Shown here piece by piece: positions 8,548 to 16,472 of a DNA stretch of 31,799 bases (the first letter of the stretch is position 1; each line of letters opens with the position of its first letter). The stretch covers positions 1 through 31,799 of the forward strand of contig CALLXS010000099.1 of NCBI GenBank assembly GCA_937875295.1, given 5' to 3'. The notes beneath the pieces are model-generated. The model was not told the DNA's origin. It was given only the letters and a program-made list of their open reading frames with translations, and made no database searches. The translations under genes were made by a program, and so were the position numbers. The stretch is from an uncultured bacterium (lineage in GTDB: Bacteria > Bacteroidota > Ignavibacteria > Kapaibacteriales > UBA2268).

Positions 8548-9747
8548 ATGGTAGATATTAAGAAAATTCAAGAAGCTATTAAATCATTTAATATGGATGG
8601 ATGGTTATTCTATGATTTCCATGATAGAGACGCAATCGCACATAGAATTTTGCAAATTGATACAAAGAGATTTACTACACGCAGGTGGTATTATTATATC
8701 CCTGCCGAAGGTGAACCCCAAAAATTAGTACATAAAATTGAATCTTGGCGTTTAGATAATCTCCCAGGAGAAAAAAATGCTTACCTACCTTGGCAACAGC
8801 AGCACGAATTGCTAAAAAAGATTTTAGGTAATGCTAAAAAAGTTGCTATGCAGTACTCTCCTAATAATTCTATTCCTTATGTATCAATTGTAGATGGCGG
8901 TACAATAGAATTAGTACGTAGCTTTGGTGTGGAAGTAGTTTCAAGTGCTGATTTAGTCTCTATATTCGAATCTCACTTATCAAAAGAAGATATTCAAATG
9001 CATATAGAAGCAGGAAAAGTAATGCAAATGGTAAAAGACAGCGCATTTAAAGAAATCGCAAGAAGAATTAAATCTGGCAATAATCCTACTGAATATGAAA
9101 TTTATGAATATATGCTTGACCTAATGCACAGTAATAACATGAAATGCGAAGATGGTCCAATCGTTGCAGTGAATGAACACGCTGGCGATCCACACTTTGA
9201 GCCTACTAAAGCAAATAGCCATAAAATTAAAGATGGTGATGTGATTTTGCTTGATTTATGGGCTAAGAAAAACCAACCAGGTGGAATATATTATGATATT
9301 ACTTGGATGGGATATGCTGGCGATAAAGTTCCTCAAAATATTGAAGATATTTTTCAAGTGATTAGAAAAGCTCGCGATACTGCATTTAATTTAGTTAAAG
9401 AAAGTTTCGCAGCAGGCAAACCTCTTCACGGTTGGGAAGTAGATGATGCCGCTCGCAAAGTAGTTGTAGATGCTGGATATGGTGAATATTTTATCCATCG
9501 CACTGGTCATAATATCGGCGAAGAAGTTCATGGAAATGGAGCGCATATCGATAATTTAGAGACAAAAGATGACCGCAAAATCCTACCGGGAACATGTTTC
9601 TCGCTAGAACCGGGTATTTATATGCCAGAGAAGTTTTTAGGTTTCCGCACTGAGTTAGATGTCTATATTACTGACGAAGGTGAAGTAAATGTAGCCGGTG
9701 CAGTTCAAGAAATAATGATTCCTATTTATACTTTAGATTTAGCATAA
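8548..9747 (+). CDS. M24 family metallopeptidase (Xaa-Pro aminopeptidase-like)
   Basis: Cytosolic dinuclear-metal peptidase of the pita-bread fold. Members remove an N-terminal residue preceding proline, or cleave Xaa-Pro dipeptides. All five metal ligands are readable: D236 (LLDLWAKK), D250 (YYDITW), H321 (RTGHNIG), E354 (SLEPGIY) and E369 (RTELDV). H216 in GDPHFEP is a candidate for the proton-shuttle histidine. Residues 1-145 form a creatinase/prolidase-type N-terminal domain. The 399-residue length fits the family. There is no signal peptide. AAAGGA lies eight bases before the ATG. It is a single-gene unit ended by the hairpin at 9780-9816. The exact substrate cannot be deduced, so I give no gene symbol. 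Confidence 0.9.
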   Translation: MVDIKKIQEAIKSFNMDGWLFYDFHDRDAIAHRILQIDTKRFTTRRWYYYIPAEGEPQKLVHKIESWRLDNLPGEKNAYLPWQQQHELLKKILGNAKKVAMQYSPNNSIPYVSIVDGGTIELVRSFGVEVVSSADLVSIFESHLSKEDIQMHIEAGKVMQMVKDSAFKEIARRIKSGNNPTEYEIYEYMLDLMHSNNMKCEDGPIVAVNEHAGDPHFEPTKANSHKIKDGDVILLDLWAKKNQPGGIYYDITWMGYAGDKVPQNIEDIFQVIRKARDTAFNLVKESFAAGKPLHGWEVDDAARKVVVDAGYGEYFIHRTGHNIGEEVHGNGAHIDNLETKDDRKILPGTCFSLEPGIYMPEKFLGFRTELDVYITDEGEVNVAGAVQEIMIPIYTLDLA

Positions 9748-9779
9748 AAAATTTACTTATAGGATCATCGTATAATAAA

Positions 9780-9816
9780 AAAGAGGCTATCTCATTATCA
9801 AATGAATAGCCTCTTT
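9780..9816. terminator. Bidirectional terminator between the M24 peptidase and nuoK
   Basis: AAAGAGGCTAT (9780-9790) pairs with ATAGCCTCTTT (9806-9816), and TCATT pairs with AATGA inside it, leaving a four-base loop. On the minus strand the hairpin is followed by six T, on the plus strand by a weaker T-rich stretch. It lies between convergent genes and can serve both. Confidence 0.85.
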
Positions 9817-9845
9817 CATTATTTTCAATAGATTATTAAGCCAAA

Positions 9846-10154
9846 TTACCATTTTAATAAATTAGCTTCATCTACATATACAGTTTCTTTTTTTCTAAAT
9901 AGTGCAATTATTATAGCTAAGCCGATAGCAGATTCGGTTGCCGCTACTGCCATCACAAAGAAAACAAATACTTGTCCAGCGGAATCACCCAAAAATGAGC
10001 TAAATGCAACTAAAGAAAGATTCACACTATTGAGCATTAATTCAATCGACATAAACAGAATAATTGCATTTCTGCGAGTCATCATTCCAATTGCCCCAAT
10101 GATAAAAATAATTCCGGACAATATTAAATAATATTCTAAAGGTATGTTTTGCAT
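9846..10154 (-). CDS. nuoK: NADH-quinone oxidoreductase subunit K
   Basis: Small membrane subunit of respiratory complex I, homologous to MrpC and part of the proton-translocating arm. Three transmembrane helices span the 102 residues. The two buried glutamates important for proton transfer in this family are present: E38 (SIELMLN) and E74 (AATESAIGLAI). Length and sequence are normal throughout. It lies seven bases after nuoJ in the same orientation, so the two are certainly co-transcribed. No other nuo gene lies next to the pair: on one side is the convergent M24 peptidase, on the other a divergent chaperone operon. The remaining subunits must be encoded elsewhere if complex I is complete. 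Confidence 0.95.
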   Translation of the reverse strand: MQNIPLEYYLILSGIIFIIGAIGMMTRRNAIILFMSIELMLNSVNLSLVAFSSFLGDSAGQVFVFFVMAVAATESAIGLAIIIALFRKKETVYVDEANLLKW

Positions 10155-10161
10155 AATTTTC

Positions 10162-10674
10162 TTACTCCGTAATTTTTCGTTTAGCCATTACCATTGCTCC
10201 TACAATTGCACCGAATAATAATATTCCAGCGATTTCTATCGGCAAGATATAATTAGAAAATAATTCAGCTCCAATATTTTGAGCAGTACCTATTTCAACT
10301 GAATTTGGTGAGATACCAGGGCTGGAGATTGAAGGATTAGTAAATATTGCAATTAATTCCACGACAAAAGCACCAGCAATCATCCAAGCAATAATTTTCC
10401 TATAGTCGAATTTATACTTGAATTTCTCTTCATCACTTAAATTAAGCAACATTAAAGTAAATATCACTAAAACCATTATTGCCCCAGCATATACAAGTAC
10501 TTGCATTACAGATATAAACTGTGCATTTAAAGTCAAATATAATCCTGCTAATATCAAAAAATTAAACACCAAGCTCATTGCTGATACTATAGGATGTCTG
10601 GCTGTTATTGTCAATATAGCAGAAGCTATAGCAAGAACGCCTAAAATGATAAAAATAATTAATTCTACTGACAA
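10162..10674 (-). CDS. nuoJ: NADH-quinone oxidoreductase subunit J
   Basis: Membrane subunit of complex I (ND6 homologue). The 170 residues contain five hydrophobic helices. The conserved helix that includes the pi-bulge region, VLVYAGAIMVLVIFTLMLLN, is clear. The start is TTG at 10674, giving MSVELIIFIILG. An in-frame stop lies 18 bases upstream and there is no ATG between, so a non-ATG start is required. AAAAGA just upstream is a weak ribosome site. A Bacteroidota-type promoter candidate lies about 35 bases upstream of the start, so nuoJ appears to be the first gene of its unit. It is followed seven bases later by nuoK. Confidence 0.94.
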   Translation of the reverse strand: MSVELIIFIILGVLAIASAILTITARHPIVSAMSLVFNFLILAGLYLTLNAQFISVMQVLVYAGAIMVLVIFTLMLLNLSDEEKFKYKFDYRKIIAWMIAGAFVVELIAIFTNPSISSPGISPNSVEIGTAQNIGAELFSNYILPIEIAGILLFGAIVGAMVMAKRKITE

Positions 10675-10709
10675 TTTAATTCTTTTAAATTAATTCAACA
10701 TTCAAAAAG

Positions 10710-10742
10710 CAAATTTACGAATTATTTTTTAATAAATACAAA
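10710..10742 (-). promoter_or_regulatory. Candidate promoter of nuoJK
   Basis: On the minus strand TTTG (10742-10739) is followed after 21 bases by TAAATTTG (10717-10710). This fits the Bacteroidota -33/-7 pattern TTTG...TAnnTTTG. A transcript would start near 10704, about 30 bases before the nuoJ TTG. Confidence 0.5.
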
Positions 10743-11021
10743 ATAATATAAAAATAAATTATATATGACTTAATTTTACTTTTTCCTGCTATATTCAAAT
10801 TAAAAATAAATAAGCAAAATAGCAGTGTAATTATAAATCTGAAGATAATTATTTATAGTTTCTTTATTATTATAAATAATAATCTTATTTTTGTAAAATT
10901 TTTTTAATTATAAAATTTACTAAAAAGATGAATTTCTTTGATTAAATATGACAAAATTCATTTTTTTTCGTATTAAATAATGTTTTCTTGAATAAATTTT
11001 AATAGACAGTAACAAAATAAT
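10743..11021. other. AT-rich intergenic region between divergent nuoJK and the chaperone operon
   Basis: The 347-base gap (10675-11021) holds the nuoJ promoter candidate on one side. For the plus-strand operon I see TATTTTTG at 10886-10893, which fits TAnnTTTG, but no -33 partner. No hairpin, RNA gene or coding frame is apparent in the rest, which is almost entirely A and T. Confidence 0.5.
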
Positions 11022-13079
11022 ATGCTAAATAAAAAAATCTATTGCTCTCTCTTATCATTATTAATTATTTCATTTTGCTTCATTTGCGTTAATTCTACTG
11101 CTATAGCTCAAAAAAAATCTACTTCAAAATCACCTAGTGGAAACGAAATTTTTGAAATAAATGGCAAAAAATATTACTATGATGACTTAAATGATGCATA
11201 TAAGAAAAATTATTCTCGTCCAAATAGTAATTTAAAGGATATTAGCGCTGATTCAATTAGAAACTTTATCAACATGTATGCTAACTACAGATTAAAAATA
11301 AATGAGGCTGAAGCTCGTGGATTAGATAAAGACCAAGCAGTAATTAATGAGCTAAATCAAAATAAACGTATCGTAGCAGAAAGTTATTTAATTGAAAATG
11401 ATTTAATTACTCCCTTTGTAAATACTGCCATTGAACGTAGAAAAAAAGAAATGCAGATTGGTTATATGGTTTTTGTGGCAAATCCTACCGATACTCTTGC
11501 TTCGTACCAAAAAGCCCAGCAAGCATTAAAAGAACTTAATAAAAGTGGCGATTTCGCTACTATTGCTAAAATTTATTCTGATGATAGTACTTCAGCTGCA
11601 AATGGTGGTTTCATTGAAAATTACTTTACTGCAGCACGATTAGACAGAAATATTGATGATGCAATATATTCTACAGCTCCCGGTAAATTTTATAATAATA
11701 TTATAAAATTACCAAGATTTGGTTATATGATAGTAAAAGTATTTAATGTAGAAGATAGGAAATTCGTTCAATTTAAGCATATTTTAATAAATTATCAAGT
11801 TGATTCTGCTGGAACAGATATTTCTAAAATGGAAGCTGATAGTATTTATTATAATATTAGAAGTTTTCCAAAGTCATTTGAGAGCATTGCAGCAAAATTT
11901 TCTGATGATGATATTTCAGCACAAGATGGTGGTTGGTTCAAGGAATGGTATAGTAGATCTACTGGATTTGAGAATATTGGGAATTTTTTAGATCCTGAGT
12001 TCGAAAAAGAATTATTTAAATTAAAAGATGGCGAACTCTCCAAGCCAATTCCTACAAAATATGGTTATCATATAATTCAAAGAATCGCAACAAGAGATTT
12101 GAATTATGAAAGCGAAAAGCAAGAATTAGCAAATATATATCGCAGAGCTTATTTAGATATCGATAAAACTAAAATACTTGATAAATATAAAGAAAAATAT
12201 GGATTTAAAATCTATCAAGATAATTTCGACAATCTTATTAAATCACTCGATTCAAATCGCACTAATCTTGATTCGCTATGGGATGCAAAAATCCCATTAG
12301 ATCTAATGAATAAAGACTTATATGCTTATCAAAATAAAAATGTGAAAGTAAAAGAACTTGTTACAATGATGAATACTCCAGGCAAATTAAGAGGTCTTCC
12401 TACTAATTCAGAGGGTATTCATAAAGCAATTCAAATGAATACTGATGATGCAGTATATAGCGATATTGTAGATGAATATTCTAAAAATGATAAAAAATAT
12501 CAAGATTTAGTACAAAATTTCCGCGATGGTACTTTGCTATTTAAAATTGAATCTCAAGAAGTATGGAATAAATTGAAATTCGATAGCACTTTCGCTCGCT
12601 CGTACTATAATAAAAATAAATCTAAATATTTCACAACACTATCTTATGACTTGCAAGAAATTTTTGTAATGAATAGTAACGATGCAAATGATTTATATAA
12701 TAAAATTAAAAATAATGAGATTACCTTTAGTAATGCTGCCAGCAATTATACTCAAAGGAAAGGTCATAGAGAGACATTTGGTATTTTAAATGGAATAAAA
12801 GTAGGAAAATTCAAAATAGCAGATATTGCAAAAGAATTAAACCTCAAAGAAGGCGAATTTTCTAAACCAATCAACATCGAAAATGGCTATTCTATTATTA
12901 AAGTAAATAAAATAAACAAGCCTCAACAAATGACATTCGAAGAAGCAATACCTGAAATTGCACCTATAATTCAAAATGAATTGCAAGAAAGAATTTCTAA
13001 CGAATGGATTGATTCGCTAAAGAAGAAATTTAATTTCAAACTAAATAACTCTGAAATAAATAAATTAACAAAAAAATAA
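11022..13079 (+). CDS. Periplasmic peptidyl-prolyl isomerase/chaperone, PpiC-SurA type, three parvulin-like domains
   Basis: Exported folding factor for outer-membrane and secreted proteins. The signal peptide (about residues 1-29) ends in STAIAQ. An N-terminal helical chaperone region (about 40-140) precedes three parvulin-like segments at about 146-247, 250-360 and 541-640. Only the second has both histidines typical of active parvulins (FKHILI and GYHIIQ). The first (QIGYMVFV, FGYMIVKV) and third (YDLQEIFV, NGYSIIKV) lack them and probably serve for binding. The 685-residue length is well above that of SurA (428) and nearer multi-domain Bacteroidota relatives. A second SurA-type gene starts two bases after this stop, which indicates an operon and translational coupling. 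Confidence 0.9.
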   Translation: MLNKKIYCSLLSLLIISFCFICVNSTAIAQKKSTSKSPSGNEIFEINGKKYYYDDLNDAYKKNYSRPNSNLKDISADSIRNFINMYANYRLKINEAEARGLDKDQAVINELNQNKRIVAESYLIENDLITPFVNTAIERRKKEMQIGYMVFVANPTDTLASYQKAQQALKELNKSGDFATIAKIYSDDSTSAANGGFIENYFTAARLDRNIDDAIYSTAPGKFYNNIIKLPRFGYMIVKVFNVEDRKFVQFKHILINYQVDSAGTDISKMEADSIYYNIRSFPKSFESIAAKFSDDDISAQDGGWFKEWYSRSTGFENIGNFLDPEFEKELFKLKDGELSKPIPTKYGYHIIQRIATRDLNYESEKQELANIYRRAYLDIDKTKILDKYKEKYGFKIYQDNFDNLIKSLDSNRTNLDSLWDAKIPLDLMNKDLYAYQNKNVKVKELVTMMNTPGKLRGLPTNSEGIHKAIQMNTDDAVYSDIVDEYSKNDKKYQDLVQNFRDGTLLFKIESQEVWNKLKFDSTFARSYYNKNKSKYFTTLSYDLQEIFVMNSNDANDLYNKIKNNEITFSNAASNYTQRKGHRETFGILNGIKVGKFKIADIAKELNLKEGEFSKPINIENGYSIIKVNKINKPQQMTFEEAIPEIAPIIQNELQERISNEWIDSLKKKFNFKLNNSEINKLTKK

Positions 13080-13081
13080 AA

Positions 13082-14404
13082 ATGAAAGCACTCAAATTCA
13101 ATATAATAAATTTTATATTATTATTTTCTCTCTTGATGATTACTAATAATTCACAGTCGATTGCTCAAACTAGTAGCACTGCTCTTGCTCCCGGTACTTC
13201 GATAGAAAGAATTAGAGCAATTGTAGGTGAAGATATTATCACACAGTCCGATGTATTAGGATATTTATCTCAAATGGCATCGCAAGAGCCATCAATAAAT
13301 ATTAATGATACTGCTCTGCAAAGTAGAATACTAAATTTGATGATAGACGAAAGATTAGTAATAGCAAAAGCAATCGAAGATTCAGTAGTGGCTTCTGAAG
13401 ATGAAATCGAGCAACGCTGGACTTATCAAATTCAGAGATTAATCTCTAAATACGGTTCGGAGAAACGCATCGAAGATATTTTTGGAATGTCCATATTACA
13501 AATGAAAAATGATTTTCGCGATGATATTTGTAAGCAAATTTTATCGGACAAAATGAAGCAAAATCTATTTGCAAATGTGAAAGTAACAAATGCTGAAGTT
13601 ATCGATTTCTATAAGCAATATGTGGACTCAATGCCAATGGTGCCAGCCTCAATTGATTTATATCATATTGTAAAAAATGTAGTTACTAACGAATCTTCAA
13701 AAGAATCAATCTTAAAAATTGCTAATGCTGTAAGAGATAGTATCGTTTCTGGTGGGGATTTCTCTGATTTCGCTCGCAGATATAGCGGAGACCCGGGTAG
13801 CGCTATGAGCGGTGGAGACTTAGGTTGGGCTGGAAGAGGTGTATTTATCAAAGAATTTGAACAAACTGCATTTAATCAAAATAAAGGTGCTGTATCAGTG
13901 CCAATCGAGACAATGTTTGGTTTCCATGTAATACAAACAATTGATAAAAATAAAGATTCTGTGCATTGCCGACATATTTTATTTAAATTAGGTCAAAATC
14001 CAGAAGATATTGAAAAAACTAAGAAACTATTAAGTGATTTAAGAAGTGAAGCAATTAAAAATAACAATTTTGAAGAATTAGCAAAAGCTAACTCCGATGA
14101 AATTGAGACTCGTGGTTTCGGTGGCGCATTAGGACAAATGCCATTAAATCAAATTCCACCTCAAATTGAATCTTTAATTTCTTCACTCAAAGATGGTGAT
14201 ATTACTGAACCTATCATCTATACAAACGACCCAAAAACTTCATTTCATATCTTATATAGAAAAAGAACTATACCGGAGCATAAAGCTACAGTGGAAAGCG
14301 ATTTTAAACAACTTGAAGTAATGGCGACAAATTTTAAACAAAATAAAATGTATCAAGAATGGATACAGAAAATAAGAAAAGAAATGTACTGGGAATTAAA
14401 ATAA
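13082..14404 (+). CDS. surA: Periplasmic chaperone/peptidyl-prolyl isomerase, SurA-like
   Basis: SurA binds unfolded outer-membrane proteins in the periplasm and delivers them to the BAM complex. Residues 1-29 are a signal peptide ending in SIAQ. The N-terminal SurA domain starts at the characteristic IERIRAIVGEDIITQSDV (about 40-57) and runs to about 180. Two parvulin domains follow (about 190-285 and 293-395). Both keep the paired histidines: LYHIVK with FGFHVIQ, and CRHILF with SFHILY. The 440-residue length is normal for SurA. It is two bases downstream of the larger isomerase and 66 bases upstream of a small exported protein. The gene symbol is given by domain architecture, and orthology to E. 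coli SurA is likely but not proven here. Confidence 0.88.
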   Translation: MKALKFNIINFILLFSLLMITNNSQSIAQTSSTALAPGTSIERIRAIVGEDIITQSDVLGYLSQMASQEPSININDTALQSRILNLMIDERLVIAKAIEDSVVASEDEIEQRWTYQIQRLISKYGSEKRIEDIFGMSILQMKNDFRDDICKQILSDKMKQNLFANVKVTNAEVIDFYKQYVDSMPMVPASIDLYHIVKNVVTNESSKESILKIANAVRDSIVSGGDFSDFARRYSGDPGSAMSGGDLGWAGRGVFIKEFEQTAFNQNKGAVSVPIETMFGFHVIQTIDKNKDSVHCRHILFKLGQNPEDIEKTKKLLSDLRSEAIKNNNFEELAKANSDEIETRGFGGALGQMPLNQIPPQIESLISSLKDGDITEPIIYTNDPKTSFHILYRKRTIPEHKATVESDFKQLEVMATNFKQNKMYQEWIQKIRKEMYWELK

Positions 14405-14470
14405 CATTTCCTATCTATTTTGCGTATAATAATAAAATTAACAATATTTTAAATAAAAAGGTATAATAAA

Positions 14471-15001
14471 ATGAAAAAAATAATACTCTTTATGGTCTCA
14501 TTTCTTGCATTAGCAATGAGTATGCAGGCTCAGGAAATCGTTGATTCAAATTCTCGATATCCATATTATAAAGATACTTTTGATTTAAAAGTAAATGCTC
14601 CATTTGAAACCGTGTGGAATTCTGCTAAAGATTTAATCACTGAAATGGGTGGACAATTAGCTGTGCAGAAGAGTTTTCAAAATGATGAAGGGTTGTTTCA
14701 AGGCACTTTAAAATCTGACAACATTGTTCTAACTGAAGGCTCCGATACTACTTTTAATATTTTGCAAAAATATGAATATAAAATGGTTTATATCCCTAAT
14801 AATGATTGGAATATCGGAAGGGTTACATATAGGTTGCTGATGAATGAAATTGATGAAACTACCACGCGACTTCGGCTATTTGTACAATTAAGTGGATTTG
14901 AAAAAAGAATTACAAATCAATTTCATTTCTTTAAATCAAATGGTCTTTTAGAAAAAGAATTTTTCGAGAACTTGTACAGTAAATTAGGCTTAAAGCTTTA
15001 A
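14471..15001 (+). CDS. Small exported protein, possible helix-grip (BamC/START-like) fold
   Basis: I do not recognise a named family. The signal peptide is MKKIILFMVSFLALAMSMQAQ. The mature part begins with a pattern, LKVNAPFETVWNSAKDLITEMGG, that recalls helix-grip domains. There a strand ending in (V)xAPfexvW leads into a long helix, as in BamC and START/SRPBCC proteins. Beta-strand-like segments follow (YEYKMVYIP, RVTYRLLM, TTRLRLFVQL) and then a C-terminal helix. AAAAGG lies before the ATG. It is third in line after two SurA-type genes and is closed by the terminator at 15031-15067. A role in outer-membrane protein assembly is inferred from this position only. There is no lipobox cysteine, unlike BamC. 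Confidence 0.75.
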   Translation: MKKIILFMVSFLALAMSMQAQEIVDSNSRYPYYKDTFDLKVNAPFETVWNSAKDLITEMGGQLAVQKSFQNDEGLFQGTLKSDNIVLTEGSDTTFNILQKYEYKMVYIPNNDWNIGRVTYRLLMNEIDETTTRLRLFVQLSGFEKRITNQFHFFKSNGLLEKEFFENLYSKLGLKL

Positions 15002-15030
15002 GCAACAAGATAATAAGTATTTAAATTAAT

Positions 15031-15067
15031 AAACCCACAATTAAATTAACTGTGGGTTTGTTTTTTT
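15031..15067 (+). terminator. Rho-independent terminator of the SurA operon
   Basis: AAACCCACA (15031-15039) pairs with TGTGGGTTT (15051-15059) around an 11-base loop, and seven T follow at 15061-15067. It lies 30 bases after the last gene of the chaperone operon. Confidence 0.88.
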
Positions 15068-15198
15068 GTATAATTTATTTTTTAATTTTTGATACTTTAG
15101 CTTTTGCTTAATTCTCAAACTAAAGATTATATTTATTTAATTCATAGAAATATTACAACCAAATTTTAATATTTTATTTGATTGAATATAAGTAAAAA

Positions 15199-15906
15199 CT
15201 ATTGCATCGTGGCAATATTTTGTACTGCTATAATATTTTTTCCTTTTGCAGGCAACTTAAAGAGAGATTTTAATTTATCATTTGAGAATAATATTGGGTC
15301 AAATGCCCATAACTTTTCATAACTTGCTGCTAATTTTACATTTGCTGATATTGCACCAATTTTTAGCCCGACTTCGAGAGCTGTTTTATAATCTTTAATC
15401 CCAGTAATTTTAGTGAATTTATCAGTATCAATTACATAAACTAAGCTAAGAGTGGAACCTTCTGCATCTTTAAATTGCCAAGTTAGCTTTCTATGGTCCT
15501 CCATATTTAAATCCTGCAGATCCTTACTTTCAGGTCTCCATTTGTAAATTCCATCTTCCATAACTAAGAAAATCTCAATATATGAGTCTTCTGCTGGAAT
15601 TTTTGGATTTAAATATCTATATCCATCAGCTGCCCAGAGAATATTAGCAATTTGTTGAGTCTCTAAATCGTTTGATTTGATTTTTTGAAATTTCTCATTT
15701 TGTTTTTTTAACAAATTAAAGAATAATGAAGTTTTATCAAATTGAGGTGGTAATAATTCTTGCTTACGTGTTCTATCTATTACTAATTCAAATTCGGGTT
15801 CGGCTTGCTTTGTTTTATTTTTTTGTGCAAATGCAAAATCAACTGCAATTATCTGGAAAATAAAAGACATGCATATAATTGCTAAATTAAAATTACTATT
15901 TTTCAT
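15199..15906 (-). CDS. Exported nitroreductase-like protein, probably without FMN site
   Basis: A signal peptide (about 1-28, ending FAFAQ) is followed by a shortened nitroreductase/SagB-type domain. The match is to secreted nitroreductase-family proteins of Bacteroidota: ELLPP (50-54), IANILWAADG (86-95), the YIEIFLVMEDGIYKW strand pair (109-123), DHRKL (137-141) and GAISANVKLAA (184-194). Residues that normally bind the FMN phosphate and ring are missing. The R-S-R motif near the N-terminus is replaced by a KKQNEKFQ stretch, and the usual RTaPSA motif after the WAA-G segment is replaced by LNPKIPAED. It is therefore likely non-catalytic or altered. A good ribosome site (AAAGGA) precedes the ATG. 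It is last in the LCP-sixA-nitroreductase row, 12 bases after sixA. Confidence 0.72.
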   Translation of the reverse strand: MKNSNFNLAIICMSFIFQIIAVDFAFAQKNKTKQAEPEFELVIDRTRKQELLPPQFDKTSLFFNLLKKQNEKFQKIKSNDLETQQIANILWAADGYRYLNPKIPAEDSYIEIFLVMEDGIYKWRPESKDLQDLNMEDHRKLTWQFKDAEGSTLSLVYVIDTDKFTKITGIKDYKTALEVGLKIGAISANVKLAASYEKLWAFDPILFSNDKLKSLFKLPAKGKNIIAVQNIATMQ

Positions 15907-15918
15907 ATTAAATTTCCT

Positions 15919-16419
15919 TTATTTTTCTGTATTTTTAGGATAATCTATAAATAACAAATCGTGCTTTTTATCATCATTTATTTCGCTCCAATTATCAATA
16001 TTTAATTGAATTGAGACTATTGCGCAAGTGGGCATATCGCCTATATTACCGTTTAACAAAACTGATGCAAAATGTGAAATTACAGGATTATGCCCAAAAA
16101 GTATAACATTATTTTTTTTATTATCCACTTTGCTTATTATGTCTAAGTAATCGCTGGTATTTCCGGAATAAAGCAATTTCTCTTGGTGGATATCAGTAAA
16201 TGGGTAATCAAATTCTTTAGCAAAATATTCGCAAGTTGTAATTGCTCTTTTTGCCGGAGAAGATATAAAAATGTCAGGTGCTATCCCTTTCTTTGACAAC
16301 TTCTTAGACATTTTTGGAGCATCTTTTAAACCTCTTTGATTTAAAGGTCTATCAAAGTCCGTTTTTGCACCGGAATCCCAATCTGATTTTGCGTGTCGTA
16401 CGATAATAATATTTTTCAA
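15919..16419 (-). CDS. sixA: Phosphohistidine phosphatase SixA-like
   Basis: Histidine phosphatase superfamily member that removes phosphate from phosphohistidine, for example on phosphorelay or phosphotransferase proteins. The RHG-type motif IVRHAKSDW gives nucleophile H9 with R8. R58 (SSPAKRA) and H110 (LFGHNP) complete the phosphate pocket. The 166-residue length and the short layout without an insert match SixA rather than phosphoglycerate mutase. It lies 53 bases after the LCP gene and 12 bases before the nitroreductase-like gene, all on the minus strand, so co-transcription is likely. There is no signal peptide, so it acts in the cytosol, whereas both neighbours are exported or membrane-anchored. 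Confidence 0.88.
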   Translation of the reverse strand: MKNIIIVRHAKSDWDSGAKTDFDRPLNQRGLKDAPKMSKKLSKKGIAPDIFISSPAKRAITTCEYFAKEFDYPFTDIHQEKLLYSGNTSDYLDIISKVDNKKNNVILFGHNPVISHFASVLLNGNIGDMPTCAIVSIQLNIDNWSEINDDKKHDLLFIDYPKNTEK

Positions 16420-16472
16420 TTTGAATAATAAATAATGATAGATTTAGTAGTAAATACGTAATAATTATTGAA

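Noticed and set aside
10418..10693. Plus-strand 91-residue frame opposite nuoJ
   Set aside because: It is the antisense shadow of a clear nuoJ gene, with low-complexity composition and no family resemblance.
15199..15906. First impression of a gliding motility protein (GldN-like)
   Set aside because: The ordered motifs ILWAADG, YIEIFLVMEDGIYKW and GAISANVKLAA fit the nitroreductase/SagB family better.
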